Shown: positions 11,702 to 19,788 of the stretch, one piece after another | Layout: every line of letters begins with the position of its first letter | Numbering within the stretch: the stretch's first letter is position 1 | Assembly: GCA_007130555.1 (NCBI GenBank) | Contig: SLSH01000139.1 | Coordinates: forward strand, 1 to 19,788 | Reading direction: 5' to 3' | From: Bacteroidales bacterium | GTDB taxonomy: Bacteria > Bacteroidota > Bacteroidia > Bacteroidales > ML635J-15 | Length of the DNA stretch: 19,788 nucleotides | The notes under the pieces: generated by a model | The model's input: only the letters and a program-made list of their open reading frames with translations | What the model was told of the DNA's origin: nothing | Database searches by the model: none | Made by a program: the position numbers and the translations under genes

Positions 11702-14131
11702 ATGAAAAAACATATAATGAAATATTTATTATTACTGTTTAGTTTTGTAGTAATATTCAATCTTTCCGGACAAGAGCATTTTACGGTTGGGGGAGATTCT
11801 TCTGATGCTCCGATTAATCCCGGACAATTTAATCAAGAACTTTTTCAGAAAGTATTTTTTCATAAAATAAATTCATATCTGAATAATTTGAGATTAGAGG
11901 GTTTTGAACCTCACAGTTTATTAGAAACAGCTGCAAAAGAACATGCAATAATGATGGCAGAAACGGATAATGCAGGACTGGAAAAAGATATCAGAGGTTA
12001 CAGGACTATCAGAGAAAGACTTATTTCTGTCGGAGGTACGGGAATCGGAAGTGAAGTTGTTCTCAGAGTAAATGTAATTGTTTCCAATGAATATATCAGT
12101 TACGAAGAGTTTGCAAATGATTGTTTGTTCAGATTGATGTCTTCAGCCGGATATTCGCAAGAATTATTATCCCAAAAATATTTCTTTGCCGGAATCAATG
12201 CTCAGTTTGATGAAGGAGGCAGAAGAGCTTATGTTTCGTTTTATATGGGGAATTATGCATCATTTAAGCAGGGAGAACATTTAATCCTGGAACTTGCCAT
12301 GCCTCCGACAACTAAAGAATATGGTCTGAGAACTTATGATGAAGATATTTGCGAAAGAGTTTTGAGAAGAATTCCGAATTATATTGACTGGCAACAAGGA
12401 TTATCTATTAGTGAGTACGGAGAAATTATTTTTAAACATGATGACCTGAGAGGATTCAACAGAATTATTACTGACAGAAGAGACGGATTGGCGGTTGATA
12501 TTATTCAAAAAAGCCAGTTCTCGGATTGCAGAACTCAGAATATTGTTGATTACTCTAATTTTAATATTGGCGTAATGACAAAAAGATTGTGGGCAAATCA
12601 AATATATAAAAATAATATTGCTGCAGGAGAAGGAGCAAGAGACAGAATTTCATCATTAAACGTTGTTTTGGGACATTTGCCGGAAATTTTACGCAAAGAA
12701 GATATAGAATTAAACCTTATAATTATCAAAGACAGATATGTATGTGCAAATATCCCTCCTTCTTATATTGATAACAACATCTATAATTATGTAAAACAAA
12801 CAACTCTACTTCCTGATACAATTGTACCTCATGGAGTGCCAAAATATCTGCCGGCAATATCATCTTCCGAATTTAATTTCAAGGTACATTTTGAAAAAGG
12901 GAAATACGATTATGACAAAAATGAGATAAAACCTGTATTGGCAACATTAAACGAGCCGACACTCAATCTTAACAGTGTCTTTATTACTGCATACTCATCT
13001 TTGGAAGGAGCCGAAAAAGACAACGAAGTATTACAAAGAAGACGTGCCGAAAGTATTACCGGAGCCATGGAAAAAGAATCGGGTAAAAAGATTCCTGTTG
13101 ATACTATTATTACCGCTTCGAACTGGGAAGCTTTAAGGGATGACGTAAAAGGAACAAATTATGAAAATATCCTTGATATGACATACGAAGAAGCGGCAAT
13201 ATTTGCTACGGAAAATGCTGAAGAACTGGAAAGGTTTTTCAAAAATCACAGATATGTTGATATCAAAATCATCGTAACTTATAATATCGAAGGAAAAAAA
13301 GAGCAGGAATTTGTCATTAATGAATTTAATAATGCTGTTCAAACCAAAAATTTAAATCTGGCTCTTCTAATACAAAAATATATATTCAAAAAAATTGTTA
13401 GCGGAGAATATACTTCTCATGCGGTTTCTGATATGAGAATTCCTCAGGGAGAAGATTATGTGGGGCTTAATATGAATAAAATCTGGTTAACTCAGTTTAA
13501 ATTTATGGATCCGCTTAATGAAAACTATTGCGAGCAAATCAGGGAACTTAAAAGACTTTACGGATTTAATCAATATGTCGAATATAATGACATATTATGC
13601 GAAATCAATTTCTCCGATTTAAGCGATGAAGAAACAGTAAACACACTACAAAGACGTATTGACAGAATGTATAATACCAGAATTAATGAAAAAACAGTTG
13701 ATGCACTAAATATTGAACTGCAATACAAAATCATGGATATTTACATAGACTTACTGGGATTTGAGCATCCAAGAATTGATAACAGCCTTAGAAAAATTAA
13801 AGATATTATCAGTTTTGATGATATTTCATGGCAAAACTCTTTAAAACTGGCAGGAATATTTATCAATAACGGGAATTACTTATATGCAATAAAACTGCTT
13901 GAACCATGGATTACACAAGAAGATGTTGCAATTGACCTTGTAAGGACATATATTGCGGTATGCTCTAAAATACAGTATAAAGTACATTCAAACAACTTTT
14001 ATAATGCTCTGATAAGACTTAAAAACCATAATAAAACTGAGTTTTGTAATTTATTTAATGATGATAAACTTTCGATACAAACTTTTATTAATGACAAGGT
14101 TAAGCAACTATACTGTAAAGAGTGCAGATAA
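11702..14131 (+). CDS. secreted multidomain protein: SCP/CAP-like region, OmpA-like domain, helical C-terminus
   Basis: The product is 809 residues from the ATG at 11702; a TTG one codon earlier or an ATG at 11717 are alternatives. The signal peptide ends near LSGQ (about 21-24). Residues about 42-190 resemble an SCP/CAP domain: an N-terminal helix (FNQELFQKVFFHKINSYLNN), SLLETAAKEHAIMMA, and strands FFAGINAQF and AYVSFYMGNY. The canonical Cys and GENI signatures are absent, so this is tentative. Residues about 390-530 match the OmpA-like fold better: FNFKVHFEKGKYDYDKNEIKP, then ITAYSSLEGAEKDNEVLQRRRAESI. The rest, about 540-809, is helical and TPR-like, ending in CKEC. I infer an envelope protein interacting with peptidoglycan. 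It is 21 bases before engB. Confidence 0.6.
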   Translation: MKKHIMKYLLLLFSFVVIFNLSGQEHFTVGGDSSDAPINPGQFNQELFQKVFFHKINSYLNNLRLEGFEPHSLLETAAKEHAIMMAETDNAGLEKDIRGYRTIRERLISVGGTGIGSEVVLRVNVIVSNEYISYEEFANDCLFRLMSSAGYSQELLSQKYFFAGINAQFDEGGRRAYVSFYMGNYASFKQGEHLILELAMPPTTKEYGLRTYDEDICERVLRRIPNYIDWQQGLSISEYGEIIFKHDDLRGFNRIITDRRDGLAVDIIQKSQFSDCRTQNIVDYSNFNIGVMTKRLWANQIYKNNIAAGEGARDRISSLNVVLGHLPEILRKEDIELNLIIIKDRYVCANIPPSYIDNNIYNYVKQTTLLPDTIVPHGVPKYLPAISSSEFNFKVHFEKGKYDYDKNEIKPVLATLNEPTLNLNSVFITAYSSLEGAEKDNEVLQRRRAESITGAMEKESGKKIPVDTIITASNWEALRDDVKGTNYENILDMTYEEAAIFATENAEELERFFKNHRYVDIKIIVTYNIEGKKEQEFVINEFNNAVQTKNLNLALLIQKYIFKKIVSGEYTSHAVSDMRIPQGEDYVGLNMNKIWLTQFKFMDPLNENYCEQIRELKRLYGFNQYVEYNDILCEINFSDLSDEETVNTLQRRIDRMYNTRINEKTVDALNIELQYKIMDIYIDLLGFEHPRIDNSLRKIKDIISFDDISWQNSLKLAGIFINNGNYLYAIKLLEPWITQEDVAIDLVRTYIAVCSKIQYKVHSNNFYNALIRLKNHNKTEFCNLFNDDKLSIQTFINDKVKQLYCKECR

Positions 14132-14152
14132 GAAATATAAAGGGATAAAGTC

Positions 14153-14767
14153 ATGAAAATTAAAACGGCAGAATTTATAATATCCAATACCGACTATAGG
14201 AAATGCCCCGAGAAAATTTTGCATGAGTATGCTTTTATCGGCAGGTCGAATGTAGGCAAGTCATCATTAATTAATATGCTTACGGGGAAGCTTAAACTTG
14301 CCAAAATTTCAACAAGTCCCGGAAAAACGCAACTGATAAATCATTTTTTAATAAATAACGAATGGTATCTGACAGATTTACCGGGCTACGGATATGCAAA
14401 AGTTGCAAAAACCCAAAGGGCGAAATGGATAAAAATGATAAACGGCTATATCTTAAACAGAAAAAACCTTGTTTGTCTTTTTGTACTTATTGATTCGCGT
14501 ATCCCCACACAACAAAATGACATGGAATTTATTGAATGGTTAGGACAAAAAAATATTCCATTTGTGTTGATTTTTACTAAAATTGATAAACTCAGCAGCT
14601 CCGTTCTGCAAAAAAATATTAAAAAATATAAATCGGAACTTACAAAAACATGGGAAATTCTTCCTGAAATATTTTTAAGTTCTGTAAAATCCAAATCAGG
14701 AAAAGAAGATATCTTGAATTATATTGATAATCTAAATAAAGAAATTGATATAAATTCTCGAAAGTAA
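14153..14767 (+). CDS. engB: ribosome biogenesis GTP-binding protein EngB/YsxC
   Basis: The 204-residue TRAFAC-class GTPase has all motifs: P-loop GRSNVGKS (30-37), switch I STSPGKT (53-59), G3 DLPGYG (75-80), G4 TKID (142-145) and G5 SSVKS (176-180). EngB assists late assembly of the large ribosomal subunit in the cytoplasm and is essential in many bacteria. Length is normal for the family. It follows the SCP/OmpA-like gene by 21 bases and is probably co-transcribed with it, an unusual pairing without an obvious functional link. Its stop codon (14765-14767) directly abuts the stop codon of the convergent MscS gene. Confidence 0.97.
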   Translation: MKIKTAEFIISNTDYRKCPEKILHEYAFIGRSNVGKSSLINMLTGKLKLAKISTSPGKTQLINHFLINNEWYLTDLPGYGYAKVAKTQRAKWIKMINGYILNRKNLVCLFVLIDSRIPTQQNDMEFIEWLGQKNIPFVLIFTKIDKLSSSVLQKNIKKYKSELTKTWEILPEIFLSSVKSKSGKEDILNYIDNLNKEIDINSRK

Positions 14768-15844
14768 TTATTTACTCTGAGTATATAAATGAACATCTCT
14801 TTGAGGGTAAGGAATTCTAATCTTATTTTCTCTGAATTTTTTATCAATTTCAAATCTTAACTCGCTTTTTATCGTTTCGATTCTAAAAGTTACTTCAGAA
14901 TAAAACAATAACTTAAAATCCAAAGATGAATTTCCGAAATCAACAAACATTACTTTCGGTTCAGGGTTATCACTAATGTCTTTATGGTCTTTTGCAATTT
15001 CGGTAAGAATTTTTTCGACTAATCTTACATCACTACCGTAGGCAACTCCCACCTTTATAAAAAATCTTGTCTGAACTTTGTTATATGTCCAGTTTATAAT
15101 ATTATCGGCAGTAAATTTAGAATTAGGAATAATAACTTCTATATCATCACGGGTAACAAGAGTTGAAGTTCTCAGATTTATTTTTTCGACTTTACCTACC
15201 AGTTCATCTTTAATTTCAATAACATCCCCTATTTTTATTGAACGGTCGAAAAGTAAAATTATTCCCGAAACAATATCATTGAATAAATGTTGAATACCAA
15301 GACCTAACCCAAGTAATAATGCCGATAAACCGGCAATTAAAATAGTAATATTAATTCCTAATGATTGAACAAAAATTGCAATAGCAATCAAATAAATAAA
15401 ATATTGCAATATCTGATAAATATTCTTCGTTTTCCCACGTTCTATCTGACTTGCCTGTTCTTTTACATTAATAAGGGTTTCTATTATTGATAATAAAACC
15501 TTTGTCCCGACAATAATAATGTAAAAAACTATAATGTGATAAACCAAGAAGGTAAAATTTTCGGATTTGATGATACTTTTATTTAAGAAATAACTAAAAT
15601 CAATTCCGACAGATTCCAACAATGCATACAATCCGAAGAAAACAAAAATTGAAAAAAGAAATTTCTTTATCATTCGGGCATTTTTTTCTCCGAAACTTGC
15701 CTGAATAAATCTTTTTTTAAAAAAAATTCGTAACAGAATAATCATTATTATACATGACAAAATTGAAATTATTGCCAGTAGCAATTGCAAAAATGTTACA
15801 GTATAATTACCGAATTCGAGTATTACCAATGAAAAAATATCCAT
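14768..15844 (-). CDS. MscS-type mechanosensitive ion channel
   Basis: The 358-residue protein has about five membrane segments (roughly 15-40, 60-78, 100-125, 141-161 and 165-195). The last, with GLSALLLGLGLGIQHLFND (about 172-190), is the Gly/Ala-rich pore helix of MscS. The beta-domain follows (SIKIGDVIEI, then RTSTLVTRDDIEVIIPNS, about 202-241), and the C-terminal alpha/beta domain runs to about 350. It opens under membrane tension to release solutes on osmotic downshift. It is longer than E. coli MscS (286 residues) owing to two extra N-terminal helices. It lies 17 bases after the hypothetical gene at 15862-16482 and is probably transcribed with it. Confidence 0.93.
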   Translation of the reverse strand: MDIFSLVILEFGNYTVTFLQLLLAIISILSCIIMIILLRIFFKKRFIQASFGEKNARMIKKFLFSIFVFFGLYALLESVGIDFSYFLNKSIIKSENFTFLVYHIIVFYIIIVGTKVLLSIIETLINVKEQASQIERGKTKNIYQILQYFIYLIAIAIFVQSLGINITILIAGLSALLLGLGLGIQHLFNDIVSGIILLFDRSIKIGDVIEIKDELVGKVEKINLRTSTLVTRDDIEVIIPNSKFTADNIINWTYNKVQTRFFIKVGVAYGSDVRLVEKILTEIAKDHKDISDNPEPKVMFVDFGNSSLDFKLLFYSEVTFRIETIKSELRFEIDKKFRENKIRIPYPQRDVHLYTQSK

Positions 15845-15861
15845 AAATGATACACTTATTT

Positions 15862-16482
15862 TTATTTTGCTGTAAGTGAATTAACCGTTATGACAAGGAT
15901 TATTCCGAATATAGCTCCTGCAGCAGAACCATAAGCAGCTTTTTTAAAATTTTTATGTACCGCAGCATTTTCATATCCAATAAAATAATAATCTCCATCA
16001 TATTCGGGGGGCATCTTTTTTAAAATTCGGGATTTACTTGGTTTAACCAAAAAAGAAGCCGAAGAGTATGTCATTGGAATTGCGAGACTAAGAAGTAAAT
16101 CAACCGGCAAAATAAATGAAGTTGTACCGATTGCAAATCCTGTAACTGCAAAGGGCCATGATTTATGATTATCAAATGCATCCTGAAAACCTAAAACAAC
16201 ATATTTCATTTTATCGGCAGGTATCTCATCTTCTGTAAGAGCCTGATATACTACAGAATCAACCGAATTTTCTGTAATAGAATATATATGGGACAATTCT
16301 ATACTGTCTGTTTTTTCTATTTCTCCTTTTTTATCAAAATATGAATATTTAAAATAATCCTTATTTAAATCTATTGAATAAGAATGATAATCAATGGTTT
16401 TGCCATTTAAAAGAGTTATTGTGTTTTGAGAAAAAACAAAATTCCCTGCTACTGTAATAATAATCAGTAATATTAATCTCAT
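15862..16482 (-). CDS. secreted or membrane protein of unknown function
   Basis: The 206-residue product has a signal peptide or N-terminal anchor (about 1-19, ending VFSQ). It is followed by a short beta-rich segment (NTITLLNGKTIDYHSYS through KGEIEKTDSIELSHIYSI, about 20-70). That pattern is found at the start of many Bacteroidota envelope proteins that describe a property to be written and compared. Two hydrophobic regions follow, about 110-142 and 182-202, both Gly/Ala rich and possibly membrane hairpins. I do not recognise a family. It is upstream of the MscS channel in the same direction, spaced by 17 bases, and divergent from gcvP. Confidence 0.6.
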   Translation of the reverse strand: MRLILLIIITVAGNFVFSQNTITLLNGKTIDYHSYSIDLNKDYFKYSYFDKKGEIEKTDSIELSHIYSITENSVDSVVYQALTEDEIPADKMKYVVLGFQDAFDNHKSWPFAVTGFAIGTTSFILPVDLLLSLAIPMTYSSASFLVKPSKSRILKKMPPEYDGDYYFIGYENAAVHKNFKKAAYGSAAGAIFGIILVITVNSLTAK

Positions 16483-16534
16483 ATTATTTCTTCGATTTTT
16501 TCCTTAAATATATTTTACAATTACGTATTAATTA

Positions 16535-16542
16535 TATATTTT
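16535..16542 (+). promoter_or_regulatory. possible -7 element of gcvP
   Basis: TATATTTT matches TAnnTTTG except for the last base and lies 40 bases before the ATG at 16583. The 100-base gap to the divergent gene shows no glycine riboswitch-like structure. Confidence 0.3.
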
Positions 16543-16582
16543 TACGATTAAAATTATAAAATGTTTTAAAAAATATAATATT

Positions 16583-19447
16583 ATGATTAAAAAAGAAGAA
16601 TTTGTAACAAGAAATGTCGGTCCCAGGGAAAACGAAATCCCCGAAATGTTAAATAAATTAGGAGTTGAATCTGTTGAAGAACTTATAAATCAAGTCATTC
16701 CAAAATATATCCGATTAAAAGATGATTTGAATATATCCGAAGCAATTACCGAGCAGGAATATTTGGCAAAAATTCGTCGCATAGCATTAAAAAATAAAGT
16801 TTTTCGGTCGTATATCGGAATGGGTTACTATGGCACAGGAGTTCCATCTGTAATTTTGCGGAATATTTTCGAAAATCCGGGTTGGTACACGTCTTACACA
16901 CCGTATCAGGCTGAAATTTCACAAGGAAGATTAGAAGCTTTACTTAATTTTCAAACCGTAATTACGGAACTTACAGGAATGGAAATTGCAAATTCCAGTT
17001 TACTTGATGAGGGTACTGCTGCCGCAGAAGCTATGAATATGATGTATTCTTTAAGAACAAGAGATGCCGTAAAAACCGGAAAAAATAAATTATTTGTAGA
17101 TAATGATATCTTTATCTCAAGTCTTGAAGTAATTCAGCTCAGAGCCGAACCAATCGGGATAGAAGTTATTTGCGGAGATTACGACAATTTTGAGTTTGAT
17201 GATATGTTTTTCGGGGCAATTGTACAATATCCTGCTGCAAGTGGCAAAATAAATGATTATTCAGAGTTTACCAAAAAAGCTCATAGCAAAGAAATTTTAG
17301 TTACTACCGTAACAGATATCATGGCTCTGACTTTATTAACTCCTCCTGCCGAATGGGGAGCAGATATAGCAGTTGGGTCAACTCAAAGATTTGGCATACC
17401 GATGGGATATGGAGGACCTCATGCCGCATATTTGGCTACTAACGATAAATATAAAAGAAGTGTTCCCGGTAGAATTATTGGTATCACTGTGGACAGATAC
17501 GGAAACAATGCTCTAAGAATGGCTTTACAAACAAGAGAACAACACATTAAACGCGAAAAAGCTACCTCAAATATTTGTACGGCACAAGCTCTTCTTGCAA
17601 CCATGGCCGGAATGTACGCCGTTTACCATGGGGCCGGCGGATTGAAACGAATTGCCAAAAATATTAATAATTCCGCTAAATTTATTGCGGAAGAACTAAC
17701 AAAATATGGCTGTAATATTAAAAACAAAAACTTTTTTGATACTATAATAATTGAATTACCGGATGGTATTACTTCTGAAAATATTAAATCAGAAGCTCTC
17801 AAAAATGAAGTCAATTTTAATTATATTGATGATAATACAGTTAGTTTAAGTACTGATGAATTGGTAAATTTATGTGAAATAAATATTATTCTCAATATTT
17901 TTGCAGATGCTATCGGAAAAGAATTTAAAGTAATTGAATCTATTGAAAAAGAATATAAAACAGATGAAAAATTTACCCGTAAAGGAGATTTTTTAAAACA
18001 AAAAGTATTTAATTCGTATCACAGCGAAACCGAAATGATGCGTTACATAAAAAAACTAGAACGTCGTGACATAGCTCTAAACCACTCTATGATATCATTA
18101 GGTTCCTGCACAATGAAATTAAATCCTGCTACTACAATGTTACCCTTAAGCTGGCCCGAATTTAATAATATTCATCCTTTTGTACCCGAAGAACAGGTTA
18201 TAGGTTACAAAGAAATGATTGATGAACTGGAAAAAGACCTTGCAGAAATAACAGGATTAGACAGTGTGTCTCTTCAGCCAAACTCAGGAGCTTCGGGCGA
18301 ACACGCAGGACTGATGGTTATAAGAGCATTCCAAAAGTCAAAAGGAGAAGGACATCGTAATACTTGTCTTATACCATCATCTGCTCACGGCACAAATCCT
18401 GCATCAGCAATAATGGCAGGGTTAGAAGTCGTAATTGTTAAATGTGACGAAAAAGGAAATATTGATGTTGATGATTTACGTGAAAAAGCCGAAATTCATA
18501 AAGACAATCTGTCATCAGTTATGATTACATATCCGTCAACTCATGGAGTTTTCGAAAGCAGAATTTGTGAAATTGCAGAAATTATTCATGCAAACGGAGG
18601 GCAAGTCTATCTCGACGGCGCAAATATGAATGCTCAGGTTGGATTAACAAATCCGGGTATTACAAATGCAGATGTTTGTCATTTGAATTTACATAAAACT
18701 TTTGCAAGTCCCCACGGAGGAGGCGGACCGGGAGTAGGACCCATTGTAGTTGCAAAACATCTTGCAGATTTTCTGCCGAAACATCCCTTAGTTAATGTGG
18801 GAGGTAAAAACGGTATCAAACCCGTTGCAGATGCTCCTTATGGTTCGGCAATGATATTACCGATTACTTATGCTTATATTAAAATGTCAGGAGCAAAAGG
18901 TCTGAAAAAAGCTACCGAAATGGCTATCCTTAACGCAAATTATGTCGCCGAAAGCCTTAAAGGATATTACGAAGTCCTTTATACCGGAGAAACAGGAAGA
19001 TGTGCTCATGAAATGATTTTAAATTGTCAGAAATTCAGAGAAAAATATGGAATAACTGTTGCTGATATTGCAAAAAGACTTGTTGATTACGGATTCCATG
19101 CTCCGACTTTAGCTTTCCCTGTTGCAGAAACTCTAATGATGGAACCAACCGAAAGCGAAAGTAAGCAGGAATTAGACAGATTTATTGACGCTATGAAATC
19201 TATTAAAGCTGAATTAGACGAAATAGCCGAAGGTAAAGCTGATAAAAACGATAATGTATTAATCAATGCTCCGCATACATTAATTGAATGTACGGCAAAC
19301 GAATGGACACACCAGTATTCAAGAGAAAAAGCCGCATTTCCGGCGAAATGGGTGAAAGAAAATAAATTCTGGCCTTATGTCGGCAGAGTTGACAATGCTC
19401 ACGGAGACAGAAATCTCATTTGTACATGTGATACATTAGAAACATAA
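16583..19447 (+). CDS. gcvP: glycine dehydrogenase (decarboxylating), P-protein of the glycine cleavage system
   Basis: The 954-residue product is the fused single-chain P-protein, about the length of the E. coli enzyme (957). It decarboxylates glycine with PLP and transfers the aminomethyl group to the lipoyl arm of H-protein. The N-terminal half (about 1-450) is the non-PLP homologous domain. The C-terminal half carries GSCTMKLNP (507-515) and the PLP lysine Lys705 in LNLHKTFASPHGGGGPG. The gcvT and gcvH genes are not next to it in this window, so T- and H-proteins must be encoded elsewhere. The ATG at 16583 is the first in frame after the upstream stop. hisS follows 52 bases later without an obvious terminator. 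Confidence 0.97.
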   Translation: MIKKEEFVTRNVGPRENEIPEMLNKLGVESVEELINQVIPKYIRLKDDLNISEAITEQEYLAKIRRIALKNKVFRSYIGMGYYGTGVPSVILRNIFENPGWYTSYTPYQAEISQGRLEALLNFQTVITELTGMEIANSSLLDEGTAAAEAMNMMYSLRTRDAVKTGKNKLFVDNDIFISSLEVIQLRAEPIGIEVICGDYDNFEFDDMFFGAIVQYPAASGKINDYSEFTKKAHSKEILVTTVTDIMALTLLTPPAEWGADIAVGSTQRFGIPMGYGGPHAAYLATNDKYKRSVPGRIIGITVDRYGNNALRMALQTREQHIKREKATSNICTAQALLATMAGMYAVYHGAGGLKRIAKNINNSAKFIAEELTKYGCNIKNKNFFDTIIIELPDGITSENIKSEALKNEVNFNYIDDNTVSLSTDELVNLCEINIILNIFADAIGKEFKVIESIEKEYKTDEKFTRKGDFLKQKVFNSYHSETEMMRYIKKLERRDIALNHSMISLGSCTMKLNPATTMLPLSWPEFNNIHPFVPEEQVIGYKEMIDELEKDLAEITGLDSVSLQPNSGASGEHAGLMVIRAFQKSKGEGHRNTCLIPSSAHGTNPASAIMAGLEVVIVKCDEKGNIDVDDLREKAEIHKDNLSSVMITYPSTHGVFESRICEIAEIIHANGGQVYLDGANMNAQVGLTNPGITNADVCHLNLHKTFASPHGGGGPGVGPIVVAKHLADFLPKHPLVNVGGKNGIKPVADAPYGSAMILPITYAYIKMSGAKGLKKATEMAILNANYVAESLKGYYEVLYTGETGRCAHEMILNCQKFREKYGITVADIAKRLVDYGFHAPTLAFPVAETLMMEPTESESKQELDRFIDAMKSIKAELDEIAEGKADKNDNVLINAPHTLIECTANEWTHQYSREKAAFPAKWVKENKFWPYVGRVDNAHGDRNLICTCDTLET

Positions 19448-19499
19448 AATAATAGTATTTATAAACATGTATCAATTTAAAATACAGTAATATTTTATT

Positions 19500-19788
19500 A
19501 TGACACAAAGTACCGCTACGCCAAAAGGAACTAAAGATTTTTTGCCGACCGAAACGGCAAAACGGAATTATATTTTTGATACGATTAAATCCGTTTTTAA
19601 ACTTCACGGATACTCTCCTATCGAAACTCCCGCAATGGAAAACCTTTCTACATTACTAGGGAAATATGGTGATGAAGGAGACAAATTAATATTCAGAATA
19701 TTAAATTCGGGAGATTTTCTGAAAAAAATGGATGAAAATGATTTTAATAAACCTGACTTATCAAAAATTGTAAATAAAATTTCCGAAA
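19500..19788 (+). CDS. hisS: histidyl-tRNA synthetase, N-terminal part (3' end outside window)
   Basis: The frame from the ATG at 19500 runs to the window edge and gives 96 residues: MTQSTATPKGTKDFLP, then RNYIFDTIKSVFKLHGYSPIETPAME and KYGDEGDKLIFRILNSGDFL. KGTKDFLP followed by the motif 1 helix and strand is the start of class II histidyl-tRNA synthetases. The GDEGDKLIFR segment corresponds to the GE..D.V.KE.Y region of other HisS, with the Bacteroidota form running into a longer loop (DFLKKMDENDFN). It charges tRNA-His in the cytoplasm. The catalytic motifs 2 and 3 lie outside the window. It follows gcvP by 52 bases with a weak TAATATTTT-type motif between them. Confidence 0.93.
   Translation, partial: MTQSTATPKGTKDFLPTETAKRNYIFDTIKSVFKLHGYSPIETPAMENLSTLLGKYGDEGDKLIFRILNSGDFLKKMDENDFNKPDLSKIVNKISE

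Noticed and set aside
16483..16582. Glycine riboswitch before gcvP
   Set aside because: The gap is only 100 bases, AT-rich, and shows none of the conserved paired stems.
19416..19607. Minus-strand frame overlapping the ends of gcvP and hisS
   Set aside because: It overlaps two clearly recognisable plus-strand genes and has no family resemblance.

Overview
The window is AT-rich (about one third G+C by eye) and reads as a chromosomal segment of a Bacteroidota bacterium, probably an amino-acid-fermenting, Bacteroidales-like anaerobe. The grounds are the Bacteroidota -7 promoter motif TAnnTTTG upstream of several genes, the near absence of Shine-Dalgarno sequences, SPII lipoproteins and outer-membrane-type proteins with unnamed folds, a periplasmic dipeptidyl peptidase IV, and lysine-fermentation genes. 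Genus-level placement is not possible from this sequence alone.

Layout. Positions 1-972 hold the end of a lysine-fermentation operon: the C-terminus of the B12-dependent beta-lysine 5,6-aminomutase small subunit (kamE), then a family I CoA-transferase beta subunit. Next come a small secreted barrel-like protein (1066-1650) and a sodium:solute symporter (1688-3511). A 330-base gap (3512-3841) holds a TATACC-rich palindromic element. A lipoprotein gene (3842-4735) faces a lipocalin-like lipoprotein gene on the minus strand (4939-5508), with two strong hairpin terminators between them. On the minus strand, metG (6379-8409) and a TspO-like membrane protein (5654-6376) form a tight pair.

The most unusual segment is 8527-9373. 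Two perfect 23-bp direct repeats bracket a decayed type I restriction-modification fragment: a 49-codon remnant of hsdM followed by a frameshifted, shortened rhuM-like gene. The repeat copy next to dpp4 starts one step past the dpp4 stop codon, and the dpp4 terminator appears to lie on the far side of the fragment (8485-8519). The simplest reading is insertion of an R-M locus into the dpp4 3' untranslated region with a long target duplication, followed by internal deletions.

Rightward lie dpp4 (minus, 9374-11542), a divergent gene for a large secreted protein combining an SCP/CAP-like region with an OmpA-like domain (11702-14131), the ribosome-assembly GTPase engB (14153-14767), and two convergent minus-strand genes (an MscS channel and a secreted/membrane hypothetical). 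The window ends with full-length gcvP (16583-19447) and the 5' end of hisS (from 19500).

Functionally, dpp4 (peptide release), kamE/CoA-transferase (lysine to butyrate) and gcvP (glycine oxidation) fit a peptide- and amino-acid-based metabolism. metG, hisS and engB are housekeeping genes. I see no tRNA, rRNA, CRISPR array or intact insertion sequence. Apart from the R-M remnant and a few unrecognised proteins, I did not find a complete undescribed system.
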